A DNA stretch of 22,054 nt from an uncultured Lactobacillus sp. (GCF_902491705.1 NZ_CABUIW010000036.1:1-22054); one strand, 5' to 3'. Positions 1-8,436 are shown, numbered from the stretch's first letter. Translations and numbers: made by a program. Notes: generated from the letters alone by a model not told the origin.

Positions 1-30
1 TTGTTCTTTATTAAATTTAGTCATAATAAA

Positions 31-66
31 AGACCCAAAAGTGTCTAACTTTTGGGTCTCACTTCA
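31..66 (+). mobile_element. IS3-type right terminal inverted repeat (element lies to the left)
   Basis: Read on the minus strand from 66, the sequence begins TGAAGTGAGACCCAAAAGTT. It closely matches the IS end at 21911 (TGAAGTGGGACCTAAAAAGT), which sits beside a recognisable IS3-family transposase. The outer tip therefore faces right and the element extends leftwards out of the window. Within it, 31-42 and 48-59 form a perfect 12-bp hairpin with loop GTCTA. On the minus strand the hairpin is followed by TTTTATTATG, so it could also stop minus-strand transcription. No transposase coding is recognisable in bases 1-48. Assignment to the IS3/IS150-type group rests on the inverted repeat alone. 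Confidence 0.6.
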
Positions 67-471
67 AAAATTATTTCTTTTAGCATTTCATTAATATTTA
101 TTGCATGGTTATGTACTTATATTTTCTTGCTGAAGAATGTAAATAATAATCATTTTGTAATTAGTTTTATATTTTGGATATTAAGTATTTGGTTAATTTT
201 ATTAGGTGTATATATAAGCATGCTGGGACTAGTTTGGGCAACAAAACATTATGACAAAGATGTTGAATATTATGCGCAAGCTTTTGCAGATGTTTTTAGA
301 AAACCACAATTATCACTTACTGCATTGACCTTTTGGTTAATAATCTATTTAATTGGCATTCGCAATCCGATTCTTTTACTTCTGTTTTTACCAGGACTAT
401 TGATTATGGTTGAAACTGGAATTTATAAGAAATTAAAGGAAAGAAAAGCAGAATTAAGTAAGAAAGCGTAA
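67..471 (+). pseudogene. 5'-truncated DUF624 (YesL-like) membrane protein gene
   Basis: The open frame encodes about 135 residues with four hydrophobic segments (roughly IISFSISLIFIAWLCTYIF, a second after NNNH, then LTALTFWLIIYLIG and PILLLLFLPGLLIM) and a basic tail (KKLKERKAELSKKA). The arrangement resembles the C-terminal two thirds of DUF624/YesL proteins, which are about 200 residues long and often lie beside sugar-uptake and glycosidase genes. The only upstream in-frame start is a TTG inside the IS end, just after a stop at 46-48, and it has no ribosome binding site. The next in-frame ATG is near position 220. I infer that the IS removed the 5' third. The stop lies 4 bases before the GH1 gene, so the two were probably cotranscribed. 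The family call is moderate; an unrelated small membrane protein is possible. Confidence 0.55.
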
Positions 472-475
472 CTTT

Positions 476-1864
476 ATGATTAAATTTCCTGAAAATTTTG
501 CATGGGGTGCGGCAACTTCGGGTCCGCAGTCCGAGGGATGCTTTAAGAAAAAGCATCAAAATGTCTTTGACTACTGGTACTCAATCGACCCCAAAGCATT
601 TTATGATGGTGTAGGACCTGATACTGCATCTAACTTTTATAATGATTACAAGTCAGATTTGAAATTAATGCGTGAAGCAGGGATTAAAAATCTTAGAACT
701 TCAATTCAATGGTCACGTTTAATTGATGACTTTGAAGAAGCAACAGTAGATCAAGATGGTCTCGACTTTTACAACAATGTGATTGATGAAATGATCAAAG
801 ATGGTATTACCCCATATATCAATCTTTGTCACTTCGATATGCCAATTGAATTGCAAAAGAAATATGGCGGTTTTGAATCAAAGCATGTGACAGATCTTTA
901 CGCTAAATTTGCAGATAAGTGCTTTGAATTGTTTGGCGATCGAGTACATCATTGGTTTACCTTTAATGAACCTAAGGTAATCTTGGATGGCGGTTACTTA
1001 TACAAGTTCCACTATCCACTAAAAGTTGATGGTCCATTAGCAGTTCAAGTTGCTTACAATATCAACTTAGCTTCAGCTAAAGCAATTAAGAAATTCCATG
1101 AGCGGTTTACAGATGGTCAAAATAAGATTGGAATTATTTTAAACTTAACTCCTGCATATCCCGCTTCAAACAAAGAAGGTGATTTACAAGCTGCTCATTT
1201 TGCTAACCTTTGGGACAATAACATGTTCCTTGATCCAGCTATCTTGGGACATTATCCAAAGGATTTAGTTAAAATTCTAAAAGATGCTGGTGTACTTTGG
1301 GACTCTACTCCTGAAGAACTTCAATTAATCAAGGAAAACACAATCGATGAATTAGGTGTTAACTTCTACCATCCAGAACGTGTACAAGCTCCACAAATCT
1401 CTCCTAAGAGTTTGCAAGACTGGATGCCTGATATTTACTTTGATAATTATGAAATGCCTAATCGCGTAATGAATGTCGATAAAGGCTGGGAGATTTATCC
1501 TAAGACCTTGTACGATATTGCTATTAATATTCGTGATAATTATAAGAATATCGATTGGTTTGTTTCCGAAAATGGTATGGGTGTATCACGTGAAGAGCGC
1601 TTTATCAAAGATGGCGTAGTTCAAGATGATTATCGAATCAAGTTTATTAAAGATCACTTACTTGAACTTCACAAAGGTATTGAAGAAGGCTCTAACTGCC
1701 ATGGCTACTTCGTCTGGACCGGAATCGATTGCTGGTCTTGGATGAATGCCTACCGTAATCGTTATGGTTTAATTCGTGATAATATTCATACTCAAATCAA
1801 AACAATAAAGAAGTCAGGGCATTGGTATCGCAAGCTTAGCGACAATAATGGCTTTGACGAATAA
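476..1864 (+). CDS. GH1 6-phospho-beta-glucosidase/galactosidase family protein
   Basis: This 462-residue protein is full length for glycoside hydrolase family 1. The (beta/alpha)8 barrel carries TFNEP with the predicted acid/base Glu165 and SENG with the predicted nucleophile Glu365. The N-terminal FAWGAATS motif is the usual first strand. The loop after the last strand reads CWSWMNAYRNRY. Ser421 and Tyr430 match the phosphate-binding Ser and Tyr of 6-phospho-glycosidases, whereas plain beta-glucosidases have Glu-Trp at the Ser position. The usual Lys between them is Asn428. A cytoplasmic enzyme acting on PTS-imported phospho-disaccharides or aryl glycosides is likely, but the substrate is open. 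It starts 4 bases after the truncated membrane gene and has little Shine-Dalgarno sequence, so translation was probably coupled. No PTS gene is present in the window. Confidence 0.85.
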   Translation: MIKFPENFAWGAATSGPQSEGCFKKKHQNVFDYWYSIDPKAFYDGVGPDTASNFYNDYKSDLKLMREAGIKNLRTSIQWSRLIDDFEEATVDQDGLDFYNNVIDEMIKDGITPYINLCHFDMPIELQKKYGGFESKHVTDLYAKFADKCFELFGDRVHHWFTFNEPKVILDGGYLYKFHYPLKVDGPLAVQVAYNINLASAKAIKKFHERFTDGQNKIGIILNLTPAYPASNKEGDLQAAHFANLWDNNMFLDPAILGHYPKDLVKILKDAGVLWDSTPEELQLIKENTIDELGVNFYHPERVQAPQISPKSLQDWMPDIYFDNYEMPNRVMNVDKGWEIYPKTLYDIAINIRDNYKNIDWFVSENGMGVSREERFIKDGVVQDDYRIKFIKDHLLELHKGIEEGSNCHGYFVWTGIDCWSWMNAYRNRYGLIRDNIHTQIKTIKKSGHWYRKLSDNNGFDE

Positions 1865-1914
1865 AACAATTTAATACAACTTAATAGTATTTTCTCTCCC
1901 CTATCTAAATGAAA

Positions 1915-1950
1915 AGAACGCTAGATTAATTAATCTAACGTTCTTTTTTT
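1915..1950. terminator. Bidirectional terminator between GH1 gene and LacI-type regulator
   Basis: The stem AGAACG-C-TAGATT pairs with AATCTA-A-CGTTCT around loop AATT, with one C/A mismatch, and is followed by T7 on the plus strand. On the minus strand the hairpin is followed by TTTTCATTT. It overlaps the last codons and stop of the convergent LacI-type gene, so one structure can end both transcripts. Confidence 0.85.
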
Positions 1951-2969
1951 GTGATTGATTCACGTTTATTAAATTGACTGTGGCAAGTAATAGTTAATGG
2001 AATGGAAATTTTTTCTGTGATCAGGTCTTTGGCTAACCGAATCGCCGTTTTACCCATTTCTTCAGTATCCATATAGACACTGGAAAGAGTAGGGGATAGG
2101 AATCTAGTGAGTTCTACATCGTCGAAACTTGCAACTGAGATATCATTTGGAATATTGACTCCAGCATCATTGAAAGCTTTATATACGCCTAGCGCCATTG
2201 GATCGCTACCTACTACAACAGCGGTTGGCCTATCTTTTAATTGTAATAATTGATTTGCAGCCTTAAGTGCGTCGTCAGCCGACCAATTAGCAATAAAGGT
2301 ATGACAGTATTTATCTAAATTGTGCATTTTCATCCAAGAAATATAACCATTTTCACGGAGGTCATTTTTCTGTAAAGCCACTTTACCATCTAGATTAATA
2401 ACTGATGATTTACCACCGATATAGGCGATGTTTCTGTGACCCATATCATAGAGCGTATCTAGAATGTGAGATGTAATCTCTACGAAGTCATTGTGGACGA
2501 TATTACAACCATAGATGTTGGTGTTTACGTCTACAAAAATAACATTAGGATTAATATTTTGGATTTGTTTGATGGCAGCTGGTGTCATTTCGCCTTCGAT
2601 GATAACTGCACCATAATTAGCTAAATCATTCCAATTTTTGTCAGGATCTTCTAGTTTAAAAGGCTGTTCAATACGTAAATGCCACTTCTTTGCTTCTTCA
2701 TTTATGCCTTTGTGCATGTTTAAGAAGTAGGGGTCATTAATTTCGCGTGTATTGCCGTAACGCATGACTAAGGCAACTGAAAGGGTGGAATCGGGTTGCT
2801 TAGGTCCACGTTTTTTATCAGATTTAGTGTAATTTAGTTTCTTTGCGATTTCAATTACGCGTCCGCGTGCAGCTTCATTGATATGAAAAGTAGGATCATT
2901 GTTTAAAATTCGTGAAACGCTAGCAGGAGATACACCCGCCATTTTTGCTATATCTCTAATACTTGCCAT
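1935..2969 (-). CDS. LacI/GalR-family transcriptional regulator
   Basis: This 344-residue regulator has an N-terminal helix-turn-helix (residues 1-22, SIRDIAKMAGVSPASVSRIL), a hinge to about 60 and a periplasmic-binding-like sugar-sensing domain. The latter shows GHRNIAYIGG and a C-terminal DISVASFDDVELTRFLSPTL segment. I chose the ATG at 2969 because GGAGGA lies 5 bases upstream; the TTG four codons earlier is part of that Shine-Dalgarno. It is a paralogue of the lacR product in this window: both share the early DPN/DPT-x-x-I segment and a YF-containing linker after the hinge. It is convergent with the GH1 gene and lies downstream of galE. Its effector is unknown; a galactoside or the GH1 substrate are reasonable guesses. 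It is too diverged from lacR to be called a recent duplicate. Confidence 0.9.
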   Translation of the reverse strand: MASIRDIAKMAGVSPASVSRILNNDPTFHINEAARGRVIEIAKKLNYTKSDKKRGPKQPDSTLSVALVMRYGNTREINDPYFLNMHKGINEEAKKWHLRIEQPFKLEDPDKNWNDLANYGAVIIEGEMTPAAIKQIQNINPNVIFVDVNTNIYGCNIVHNDFVEITSHILDTLYDMGHRNIAYIGGKSSVINLDGKVALQKNDLRENGYISWMKMHNLDKYCHTFIANWSADDALKAANQLLQLKDRPTAVVVGSDPMALGVYKAFNDAGVNIPNDISVASFDDVELTRFLSPTLSSVYMDTEEMGKTAIRLAKDLITEKISIPLTITCHSQFNKRESITKKER

Positions 2970-3040
2970 AAAGTCCTCCAATAGTACTAATTATTATTAT
3001 ACTATATACGGCAACTTAGTAGATAATGGTATGCACCAAA

Positions 3041-3073
3041 ATAAAAAATACCAGTTGATCGGACTGGTATTTT
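3041..3073 (-). terminator. galE transcription terminator
   Basis: The arms at 3046-3055 (AAATACCAGT) and 3063-3072 (ACTGGTATTT) form a perfect 10-bp stem with a 7-base loop. On the minus strand the stem is followed by a T-rich run (TTTTTTATTTT). It lies 56 bases past the galE stop and before the LacI-type gene, so it separates the two transcription units. Confidence 0.85.
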
Positions 3074-3128
3074 GGGATAATAGAAAATAGATATAGTTAA
3101 AAAGATAGGGTTAATGTTTTATCTTAAT

Positions 3129-4121
3129 TTATTTGTCTTCATAACCCTTTGGGTGACTCTTGTGCCACTTCCAAGCAGTAGCAATTACATCGTCAACATT
3201 TTCGTGCTTAGGCTTCCAACCTAAGATGGTTCTTGCCTTAGTTGAGTCAGCAACCAAAGAGTCAGGGTCACCGCCACGACGTGGTCCCATAGTGTAAGGG
3301 ATGTCGATGCCGGTAACCTTCTTAGCACTTTCCAAAATTTCAAGGTTAGAGTAACCATGAGCTGTACCTAAGTTGAAGACATCGGATTTATTAGTCTTCA
3401 TCATGTGCTTCAAAGCTAAGATGTGAGCGTCGATTAAGTCTTCAACTTGTACGTAGTCACGAACGTTGGTACCGTCTTTAGTGTTGTAGTCATCACCGAA
3501 GATAGTAAACTTACCGTCACCAGAAAGTGCACTCTTTAAAATATTTGGAATCAAGTGAGTTTCTGGAGCATGGTCTTCACCGATCTTGCCGTCACTTGAA
3601 GCACCAGCAACGTTGAAGTAGCGAAGAGCAGTGTACTTAATGCCATCAGCCTTGTCAGCCCAAGCCATGATCTTTTCCATCATCATCTTGGTTTCACCGT
3701 ATGGGTTGATTGGGTTAAGTGGGGTGTCTTCTGTAATTGGCAACTTCTTAGGGATGCCGTATGTGGCAGCTGAACTTGAGAAGACTAAGTACTTAGTACC
3801 AGCATCGTTCATTGCTTTCAAAAGTGAAATCATACCAGCAACGTTGTTGTCGTAGTACTTAAGTGGTTTCTTAACTGATTCAGGTACTAATGAGTATGCT
3901 GCAAAGTGCATTACTGCATCGATTTTTTCATCACGCAAAATCTTTGAAACTAAGAAGGTATCTTCGATATCACCTTGGTAAAACTTTGCTTTAGGATCAA
4001 CAGCTTTTCTGTGACCAGTATATAGACTGTCTAAGACAACTACGTCGTTGCCTTCTTTAACTAATTCACGAACGGCATGTGAGCCAATGTAGCCCGCACC
4101 ACCGATAACTAAAACTTTCAT
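3129..4121 (-). CDS. galE: UDP-glucose 4-epimerase
   Basis: GalE interconverts UDP-galactose and UDP-glucose in the Leloir pathway and also supplies UDP-galactose for surface polysaccharides. It is a cytoplasmic NAD-dependent short-chain dehydrogenase-fold enzyme. The 330 residues match the family length. Visible motifs are GGAGYIGSH at 7-15 (NAD binding), SSSAATYG with Ser117, and the YxxxK pair Tyr141/Lys145. The start has a strong AGGAG eight bases upstream. It lies 105 bases downstream of lacM on the same strand with no terminator between them, so it can be read from the lac promoter. It also has its own operator-controlled promoter. galK and galT are not in the window. Confidence 0.97.
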   Translation of the reverse strand: MKVLVIGGAGYIGSHAVRELVKEGNDVVVLDSLYTGHRKAVDPKAKFYQGDIEDTFLVSKILRDEKIDAVMHFAAYSLVPESVKKPLKYYDNNVAGMISLLKAMNDAGTKYLVFSSSAATYGIPKKLPITEDTPLNPINPYGETKMMMEKIMAWADKADGIKYTALRYFNVAGASSDGKIGEDHAPETHLIPNILKSALSGDGKFTIFGDDYNTKDGTNVRDYVQVEDLIDAHILALKHMMKTNKSDVFNLGTAHGYSNLEILESAKKVTGIDIPYTMGPRRGGDPDSLVADSTKARTILGWKPKHENVDDVIATAWKWHKSHPKGYEDK

Positions 4122-4167
4122 GTTTTCTCCTTTTTAATGGTTATTAGCCTTTACTGAATTCAATTAT

Positions 4168-4205
4168 ATTATAGCACAATAAATTTAGTAAATAATTTAC
4201 TAAAT
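4168..4205 (-). promoter_or_regulatory. galE promoter with overlapping LacR-type operator
   Basis: On the minus strand there is an extended -10 (TGC-TATAAT, hexamer at 4168-4173). Sixteen bases upstream is a weak -35 (TTATTT, 4190-4195). The -35 lies inside a 23-bp perfect palindrome at 4183-4205, with arms ATTTAGTAAAT and ATTTACTAAAT around one A. Related sites recur at the lacL, lacR and lacS promoters, so the palindrome is probably the LacR operator. Confidence 0.7.
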
Positions 4206-4226
4206 ATAAATAAATTATTTAAAACA

Positions 4227-5180
4227 TTAATTTATTTGGAATGAAAACTCATGGTCTTGCTCAGGATCAATTCTGTATTGCTTTTCTACATCAGCGCCCC
4301 AGCTGTCAATACCGCCCACGCCGCGAACAGCTCCAGCAATTACTAATACTGTTCTTCGAGCTAGTGGCAATTCTTCAATATGAGTTGCATTTTCTAATTC
4401 TTCTGCAGTATAGGGTAAACAACTGAAGTTAAATGGTGATTGCTTTTGACTAATTTTCAAATTAAAATCTTCACCATCTTGATCGGCATTGTTTAAAGTG
4501 GTCGAGCGAAAAATATTTAGCATTTTAGTCTGCATGTGCATCCCATTTTCCTGAGGCACTAAATACTTAGTTACAGGCAATCCATCAATATAAAATTTTC
4601 CTTCTTGTGCACCAGCCATTCGGTCAGGATAAGTTTCACCAGATAATCCTGTGTAATCAAATCCTGTTGCAGCAGTCGGCATAATGAATCGCATTCCGAT
4701 TACTGGTAATGGTGGTAAATCTTTTTTACCAAAATAATGCATAGTTACTATGATGTGACCAGCAACATTAACATTATAGGTTATTTTCACCTTAGTTGCA
4801 GGAGTAGTTAAGGTTTGATATTCAAAGGTAATTTGCACGTTTTGCGCTTCTTCATGATTACTGAATTGATTATTAATTGGGGCAATTGGCAATTCTTCAA
4901 AATCACGATCATTAACTTTTAAATGAATATCGGTGCACTTAGTAAACATGTCGGCTCCGAGCCATTGAGCAGCTTTTAAATTAAAGCCGTTGCCACGATC
5001 ATTATCAGTAGTAGCACGCCAAAAAGTTGGAGTAGGGGTTCTGTACAACCATTCTTTTCCTTTAATTTTTAAAGATTCTAATCCACCTTTTTCATAACTG
5101 AAAATGTATTGGAAATCTTTGCCATTAATTCCTAAGGTTGCATCCCCATAAATGATATTCAAATTATTTGTGTAAGCCAT
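4227..5180 (-). CDS. lacM: Beta-galactosidase small subunit LacM
   Basis: LacM is the small subunit of the heterodimeric GH2 beta-galactosidase LacLM and is equivalent to the C-terminal third of E. coli LacZ. The 317 residues form a beta-galactosidase small-chain domain with the conserved PTPTFWRATTDNDRGNG segment (about residues 47-63). The start is the ATG at 5180 (MAYTNNLN). It overlaps the lacL stop by 17 bases, the arrangement known for lactobacillar lacL/lacM. AGGAGG at 5193-5198 lies inside lacL, 12 bases before this ATG, a rather long spacing that suggests coupling. An in-frame upstream extension within lacL has no separate Shine-Dalgarno and is not used. LacM alone should be inactive because both catalytic glutamates are in LacL. 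Confidence 0.95.
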   Translation of the reverse strand: MAYTNNLNIIYGDATLGINGKDFQYIFSYEKGGLESLKIKGKEWLYRTPTPTFWRATTDNDRGNGFNLKAAQWLGADMFTKCTDIHLKVNDRDFEELPIAPINNQFSNHEEAQNVQITFEYQTLTTPATKVKITYNVNVAGHIIVTMHYFGKKDLPPLPVIGMRFIMPTAATGFDYTGLSGETYPDRMAGAQEGKFYIDGLPVTKYLVPQENGMHMQTKMLNIFRSTTLNNADQDGEDFNLKISQKQSPFNFSCLPYTAEELENATHIEELPLARRTVLVIAGAVRGVGGIDSWGADVEKQYRIDPEQDHEFSFQIN

Positions 5181-7044
5181 AGTAGTATCTAACCTCCTGC
5201 ATTGCGGGCTTTGGAGTGCGGTCTGCAAACATTAAGCCATCGCCAGAAAATTCATAGTCGGAATGACGATCATCAAAGTCGCCACCATAACGTAAAACTT
5301 CTTTTTTACTGATTGGATCATAGACAAACAAAGCTTGATCGATAAAGTCCCAGATAAAGCCGCCAACATACTGTGGGTATTGGTCAATTAGTTTGATGTA
5401 GCTGCCCATACCACCATCAGAATTACCCATATCATGCATGTATTCACATTCCATGAATGGTTTGGCAGGATTATTTTGGAGATATTCTTCTACTTGTTTA
5501 GGTGGCAAATACATACAGCTTTCGACATCTGAGATCCTATCTTTTAATTCAGGCTTATGAACGACACCTTCATAGTGAACTAGGCGAGAAGAGTCATGGT
5601 CTTTATAAAATTGCTGCATTGCGGCTATGTCCTCACCAGCATAAGATTCATTACCTAAAGACCAGAATAAAATTGAAGTATGATTTTTGAAGGTCTCATA
5701 GTTATTGCGGGCACGATCAATTACGGCTTCGCGCCATTCTGGTAAATCGCCTGGGACATTATATGTAGGACCGGTAGGGCCACTATATTGCCAAGTACCA
5801 TGAGACTCAAGATTATTTTCGGCCATCATATAAATGCCATTTTGATCGCAAAGATAATACCATGGAATTTGATTTGGATAGTGGCATGTTCTGACAGCAT
5901 TGATATTGTTTTCTTTAAAAGTTTGAATGTCGTCTTTCATGTTCTTGATGGTAATACTGCGGCCAGTTTTGGCATTCCATTCGTGACGGTTAACACCATT
6001 GATGATTAGGCGTTTACCATTTAAAAGGATAACTTTATTTTGATTAATTTCGATGCGTCTGAAGCCAAATTGATAAGGAACTAATTCGACTAATTGATCA
6101 TTTGAATCATAAACTTCAATTAGAAGTTGGTATAAATATGGGTCGTGATTGTTCCAAAGATGAACATTTTTAAATTCTTCGTTGCTGATTTTGACCAGCT
6201 CTTGAATTGGCATTTCTTTTTCTAAAATAGTCTTGCCATCAACGTCTTTAACTAAAAGATGAAGGTGTCCATTTTGACCAGTGAAGTGCAGATTGGCGTT
6301 GAAAACTCCATCTTGATAGTTGTCACTGACAGTAGGCTTTAAGTCGAGATCTTGTAAATGAATTTTAGGGATGCCTAATAATTCTACTGAGCGAAAGATC
6401 CCAGAAAATCTGAACATATCTTGGTCTTCAAGCCAAGAAGCAGTGCTGTGCTTAAAAACTTCTACTGCCAAAACGTTATCTTTTTCTTTGATATATTTAG
6501 TTAAATCAAATTCGGATGGTGCAAAGCTGTCCTCAGCATAGCCAATGAAATGACCGTTTAAATAAACATACATTGCACGCTCTACACCTTCGAACAAGAT
6601 ATGAATATTTTTTCCATGTAAGCCTGGATTTAAATCAAATCGTTTAATATATGAGCCGATGGTATTGTCTCTTCCTTTACTAAAGGCACCGTCCTGTTTA
6701 TCGTTATTAATCGTATACGCTGGACGACGAAAGATTTTACCTTCCCATGGATAAAGACTATTGATGTATTGATTTTGGGCATAGCCATTTAATTCAATTT
6801 CGCCAGGAACTGGAATGGTATCAAAAGATGATGAATCAAAATCAGTCTTATAAAAATCAATAGGACGACTTTGTGGATCTTTTGAAAAATGAAATTGCCA
6901 TTTTCCATTTAGACTTTGTTTAAAGCTGCTACGATTATTTTGCCATTCGCGATAATTCTTAAAGTAGGGATGATCGCTATGTGCCGGCAGTTGATTAACC
7001 CTAAAGACTTTAGGATCATCAAGCCATTTGATATTTGCTTTCAT
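5164..7044 (-). CDS. lacL: Beta-galactosidase large subunit LacL
   Basis: LacL is the catalytic subunit of cytoplasmic LacLM and hydrolyses lactose and other beta-galactosides. Its 626 residues carry the GH2 sugar-binding, immunoglobulin-like and TIM-barrel domains. GNES gives the predicted acid/base Glu466 and ECEYMHDMGNS gives the nucleophile Glu534. VNRHEW (His354) and NLESHG (Glu413, His415) match the active-site metal and substrate residues of E. coli LacZ. It is full length for LacL. The gene is preceded by a weak Shine-Dalgarno (TAGGT) and is first in the lacL-lacM unit. It diverges from lacR across a 224-base region with operators and a cre box, so control by LacR and CcpA is expected. 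Confidence 0.97.
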   Translation of the reverse strand: MKANIKWLDDPKVFRVNQLPAHSDHPYFKNYREWQNNRSSFKQSLNGKWQFHFSKDPQSRPIDFYKTDFDSSSFDTIPVPGEIELNGYAQNQYINSLYPWEGKIFRRPAYTINNDKQDGAFSKGRDNTIGSYIKRFDLNPGLHGKNIHILFEGVERAMYVYLNGHFIGYAEDSFAPSEFDLTKYIKEKDNVLAVEVFKHSTASWLEDQDMFRFSGIFRSVELLGIPKIHLQDLDLKPTVSDNYQDGVFNANLHFTGQNGHLHLLVKDVDGKTILEKEMPIQELVKISNEEFKNVHLWNNHDPYLYQLLIEVYDSNDQLVELVPYQFGFRRIEINQNKVILLNGKRLIINGVNRHEWNAKTGRSITIKNMKDDIQTFKENNINAVRTCHYPNQIPWYYLCDQNGIYMMAENNLESHGTWQYSGPTGPTYNVPGDLPEWREAVIDRARNNYETFKNHTSILFWSLGNESYAGEDIAAMQQFYKDHDSSRLVHYEGVVHKPELKDRISDVESCMYLPPKQVEEYLQNNPAKPFMECEYMHDMGNSDGGMGSYIKLIDQYPQYVGGFIWDFIDQALFVYDPISKKEVLRYGGDFDDRHSDYEFSGDGLMFADRTPKPAMQEVRYYYGLHK

Positions 7045-7077
7045 GATTTTACCTAGTTTCTATTAAAAAAATTATTA

Positions 7078-7091
7078 TTTAATCGCTTACA
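7078..7091 (-). promoter_or_regulatory. cre box at the lacL promoter
   Basis: The minus strand reads TGTAAGCGATTAAA, matching the CcpA catabolite-responsive element except for its penultimate base. It directly follows the proposed lacL -10, where CcpA would block initiation or early elongation. The two cre boxes elsewhere in the window share the first 12 bases. Confidence 0.75.
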
Positions 7092-7141
7092 TTGTAACAC
7101 ATTAATAAAATATTTACTCAATTAATAAATTATTTACTAAT
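7091..7141 (-). promoter_or_regulatory. lacL promoter with tandem LacR-type operators
   Basis: The minus strand has an extended -10 (TGT-TACAAT, hexamer at 7091-7096) and a weak TTGAGT -35 about 19 bases upstream. Two imperfect palindromes of the galE-operator type lie at 7101-7122 and 7121-7141, about 20 bases apart, each with an ATTTACT half-site. One covers the core promoter and the other the region just upstream. Operator identity is inferred from recurrence at the lac promoters. Confidence 0.65.
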
Positions 7142-7204
7142 TTAAAAAGAATGTATCCGTGTATTTTATATAGATCTCATTATTATCTATAAAACTAATA
7201 TTTA

Positions 7205-7232
7205 TTGGAATTAAGTAAATATTTTGTATAAT
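7205..7232 (+). promoter_or_regulatory. lacR promoter
   Basis: TTGGAA (7205-7210) and TATAAT (7227-7232) are spaced 16 bases apart, 36 bases before the lacR start. The spacer holds an operator-like half-site (TTAAGTAAATATTTT), which would allow autoregulation. Confidence 0.7.
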
Positions 7233-7268
7233 AAAGTTAAAAATATTTATAAATAGAAAAGACATATT

Positions 7269-8285
7269 ATGACAACTATTAAAGAAATTGCGAAAGAATC
7301 GGGTTATTCATCCGCGACCGTTTCACGCTTATTGAATAATGATCCTAATTTATCTATTACGGCGGATACAAAAAATAAAATTTTAGAAATTGCTAATAAA
7401 CTAGAGTATTGGAAAGATCATCAAGAAAAAAGAATTCGTCCTACAATTGCTTTATTGTATCGAGTAAATCATCAAGAACAATTGCAGGATGAATACTTTA
7501 CTTCTCTGAAAGAAGCACTAATTTCTACTGTTGAACGAGAAGCTTTGCAAATGAAAACGTACTATGATATTGATGATTTAATTGCTCATGCTTCTTTATT
7601 TCAGGGTTTTATCGGTGTTGGTGCTGGTTCAATTGATAATGCAAAGTTAAAACAATTACATGAAGTTTTACCTAATGGTGTTTTTGTCGATACTAATCCT
7701 GCACCAGATTTATTTGATTCCATTCGTCCTAACTTAGCTTTAACAGTGAAAAATGCTATTGATTTATTCATTAAAAATGGATATCAAAAGATAGGCTTTA
7801 TTGGTGGGCTAGGCATTAAACATGATCATATTCAAGAAAACGATATTCGAACTACAGTTTTTGCCGAATATATGAAAGCTAGAGGCAAAAAAGGCATAAT
7901 GTTTGTCGATGGGCCTTTTGGCGTTGAGAATGGTTATAAACTTGGTAAAGAAGCTATTGCCAAATGTAAAGATAATTTTCCAGATGCTTTTTTGATTGCT
8001 TCAGATACATTGGCAGTTGGAGTACTGCAAGCCTTCAATGAAGAAAATATCAATGTTCCAAAAGATACTGCTATTTTAAGTATTAACAATAGTAGTGTAG
8101 TTAAGTATGTTTCACCACCGCTTTCTTCATACAACATTAATCAGCAAGAGATGATAGATATGGCGTTAACAATGCTAACTAACTTAATTATTAGTCCTAA
8201 TCGCGCTCATATTGATATGTGTATGAATACTAATTTAGTAGTACGTAAGAGCTTTATTCCTAAAGACGAAGAAAATGTTAAGTAA
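7269..8285 (+). CDS. lacR: LacI-family repressor of the lac locus
   Basis: The 338 residues start with a LacI helix-turn-helix (TTIKEIAKESGYSSATVSRLLNN, residues 2-24), followed by a hinge near 45-60 and an effector-binding domain (KIGFIGGLG about 175-183; SDTLAVGVLQAF about 240). The gene lies between the divergent lacL-lacM unit and lacS-lacZ, and its product is inferred to bind the TTTAGTAAAT-type palindromes at both. The Shine-Dalgarno is poor (AGAAAAGA), consistent with low expression. The assigned role rests on position and on the same layout in the L. acidophilus group. An operator-like sequence overlaps its stop codon. Confidence 0.88.
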   Translation: MTTIKEIAKESGYSSATVSRLLNNDPNLSITADTKNKILEIANKLEYWKDHQEKRIRPTIALLYRVNHQEQLQDEYFTSLKEALISTVEREALQMKTYYDIDDLIAHASLFQGFIGVGAGSIDNAKLKQLHEVLPNGVFVDTNPAPDLFDSIRPNLALTVKNAIDLFIKNGYQKIGFIGGLGIKHDHIQENDIRTTVFAEYMKARGKKGIMFVDGPFGVENGYKLGKEAIAKCKDNFPDAFLIASDTLAVGVLQAFNEENINVPKDTAILSINNSSVVKYVSPPLSSYNINQQEMIDMALTMLTNLIISPNRAHIDMCMNTNLVVRKSFIPKDEENVK

Positions 8286-8299
8286 ATAATTCAGTAAAG
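8278..8299. promoter_or_regulatory. LacR-type operator overlapping the lacR stop
   Basis: The sequence TTAAGTAAATAATTCAGTAAAG resembles the operator half-site but has two AGTAAA motifs in direct rather than inverted order. It sits about 90 bases upstream of a second operator cluster. It could be an auxiliary site for looping, or a chance AT-rich match. Confidence 0.35.
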
Positions 8300-8329
8300 A
8301 AAAAAATTTTTTTGGATTTTTCAAAGAGG

Positions 8330-8359
8330 AGAATGCTAATAGATAGCATTCTTTTTTTT
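8330..8359 (+). terminator. lacR terminator
   Basis: The perfect 9-bp stem AGAATGCTA / TAGCATTCT with loop ATAGA is followed by an unbroken T run to 8359. It isolates lacR from lacS, which has its own promoter. Confidence 0.9.
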
Positions 8360-8366
8360 ATTACCT

Positions 8367-8430
8367 ATTAGTAAATAATTTAGTAAATCTAAATAAATTA
8401 TTTACTAAAGCGGAAAATAGGGTATATATT
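8367..8430 (+). promoter_or_regulatory. lacS promoter with two operator copies
   Basis: Operator-like sequences lie at 8367-8388 (ATTAGTAAATAATTTAG...) and 8391-8409 (ATTATTTACTAAA on the right). The second overlaps a possible -35 (TTTACT, 8401-8406). TATATA (8423-8428, spacer 16) is the likely -10. The 5' leader also has a small 7-bp hairpin (8450-8466) just before the lacS Shine-Dalgarno. Confidence 0.6.
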
Positions 8431-8436
8431 TATTGC

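Noticed and set aside
52..66. TTG at 52 as the true start of the membrane protein gene
   Set aside because: It lies inside the IS tip and hairpin, has no Shine-Dalgarno, directly follows an in-frame stop, and the encoded residues are IS sequence.
1935..8285. The two LacI-type genes as a recent duplication
   Set aside because: They share only family-level motifs, and their effector domains differ widely.
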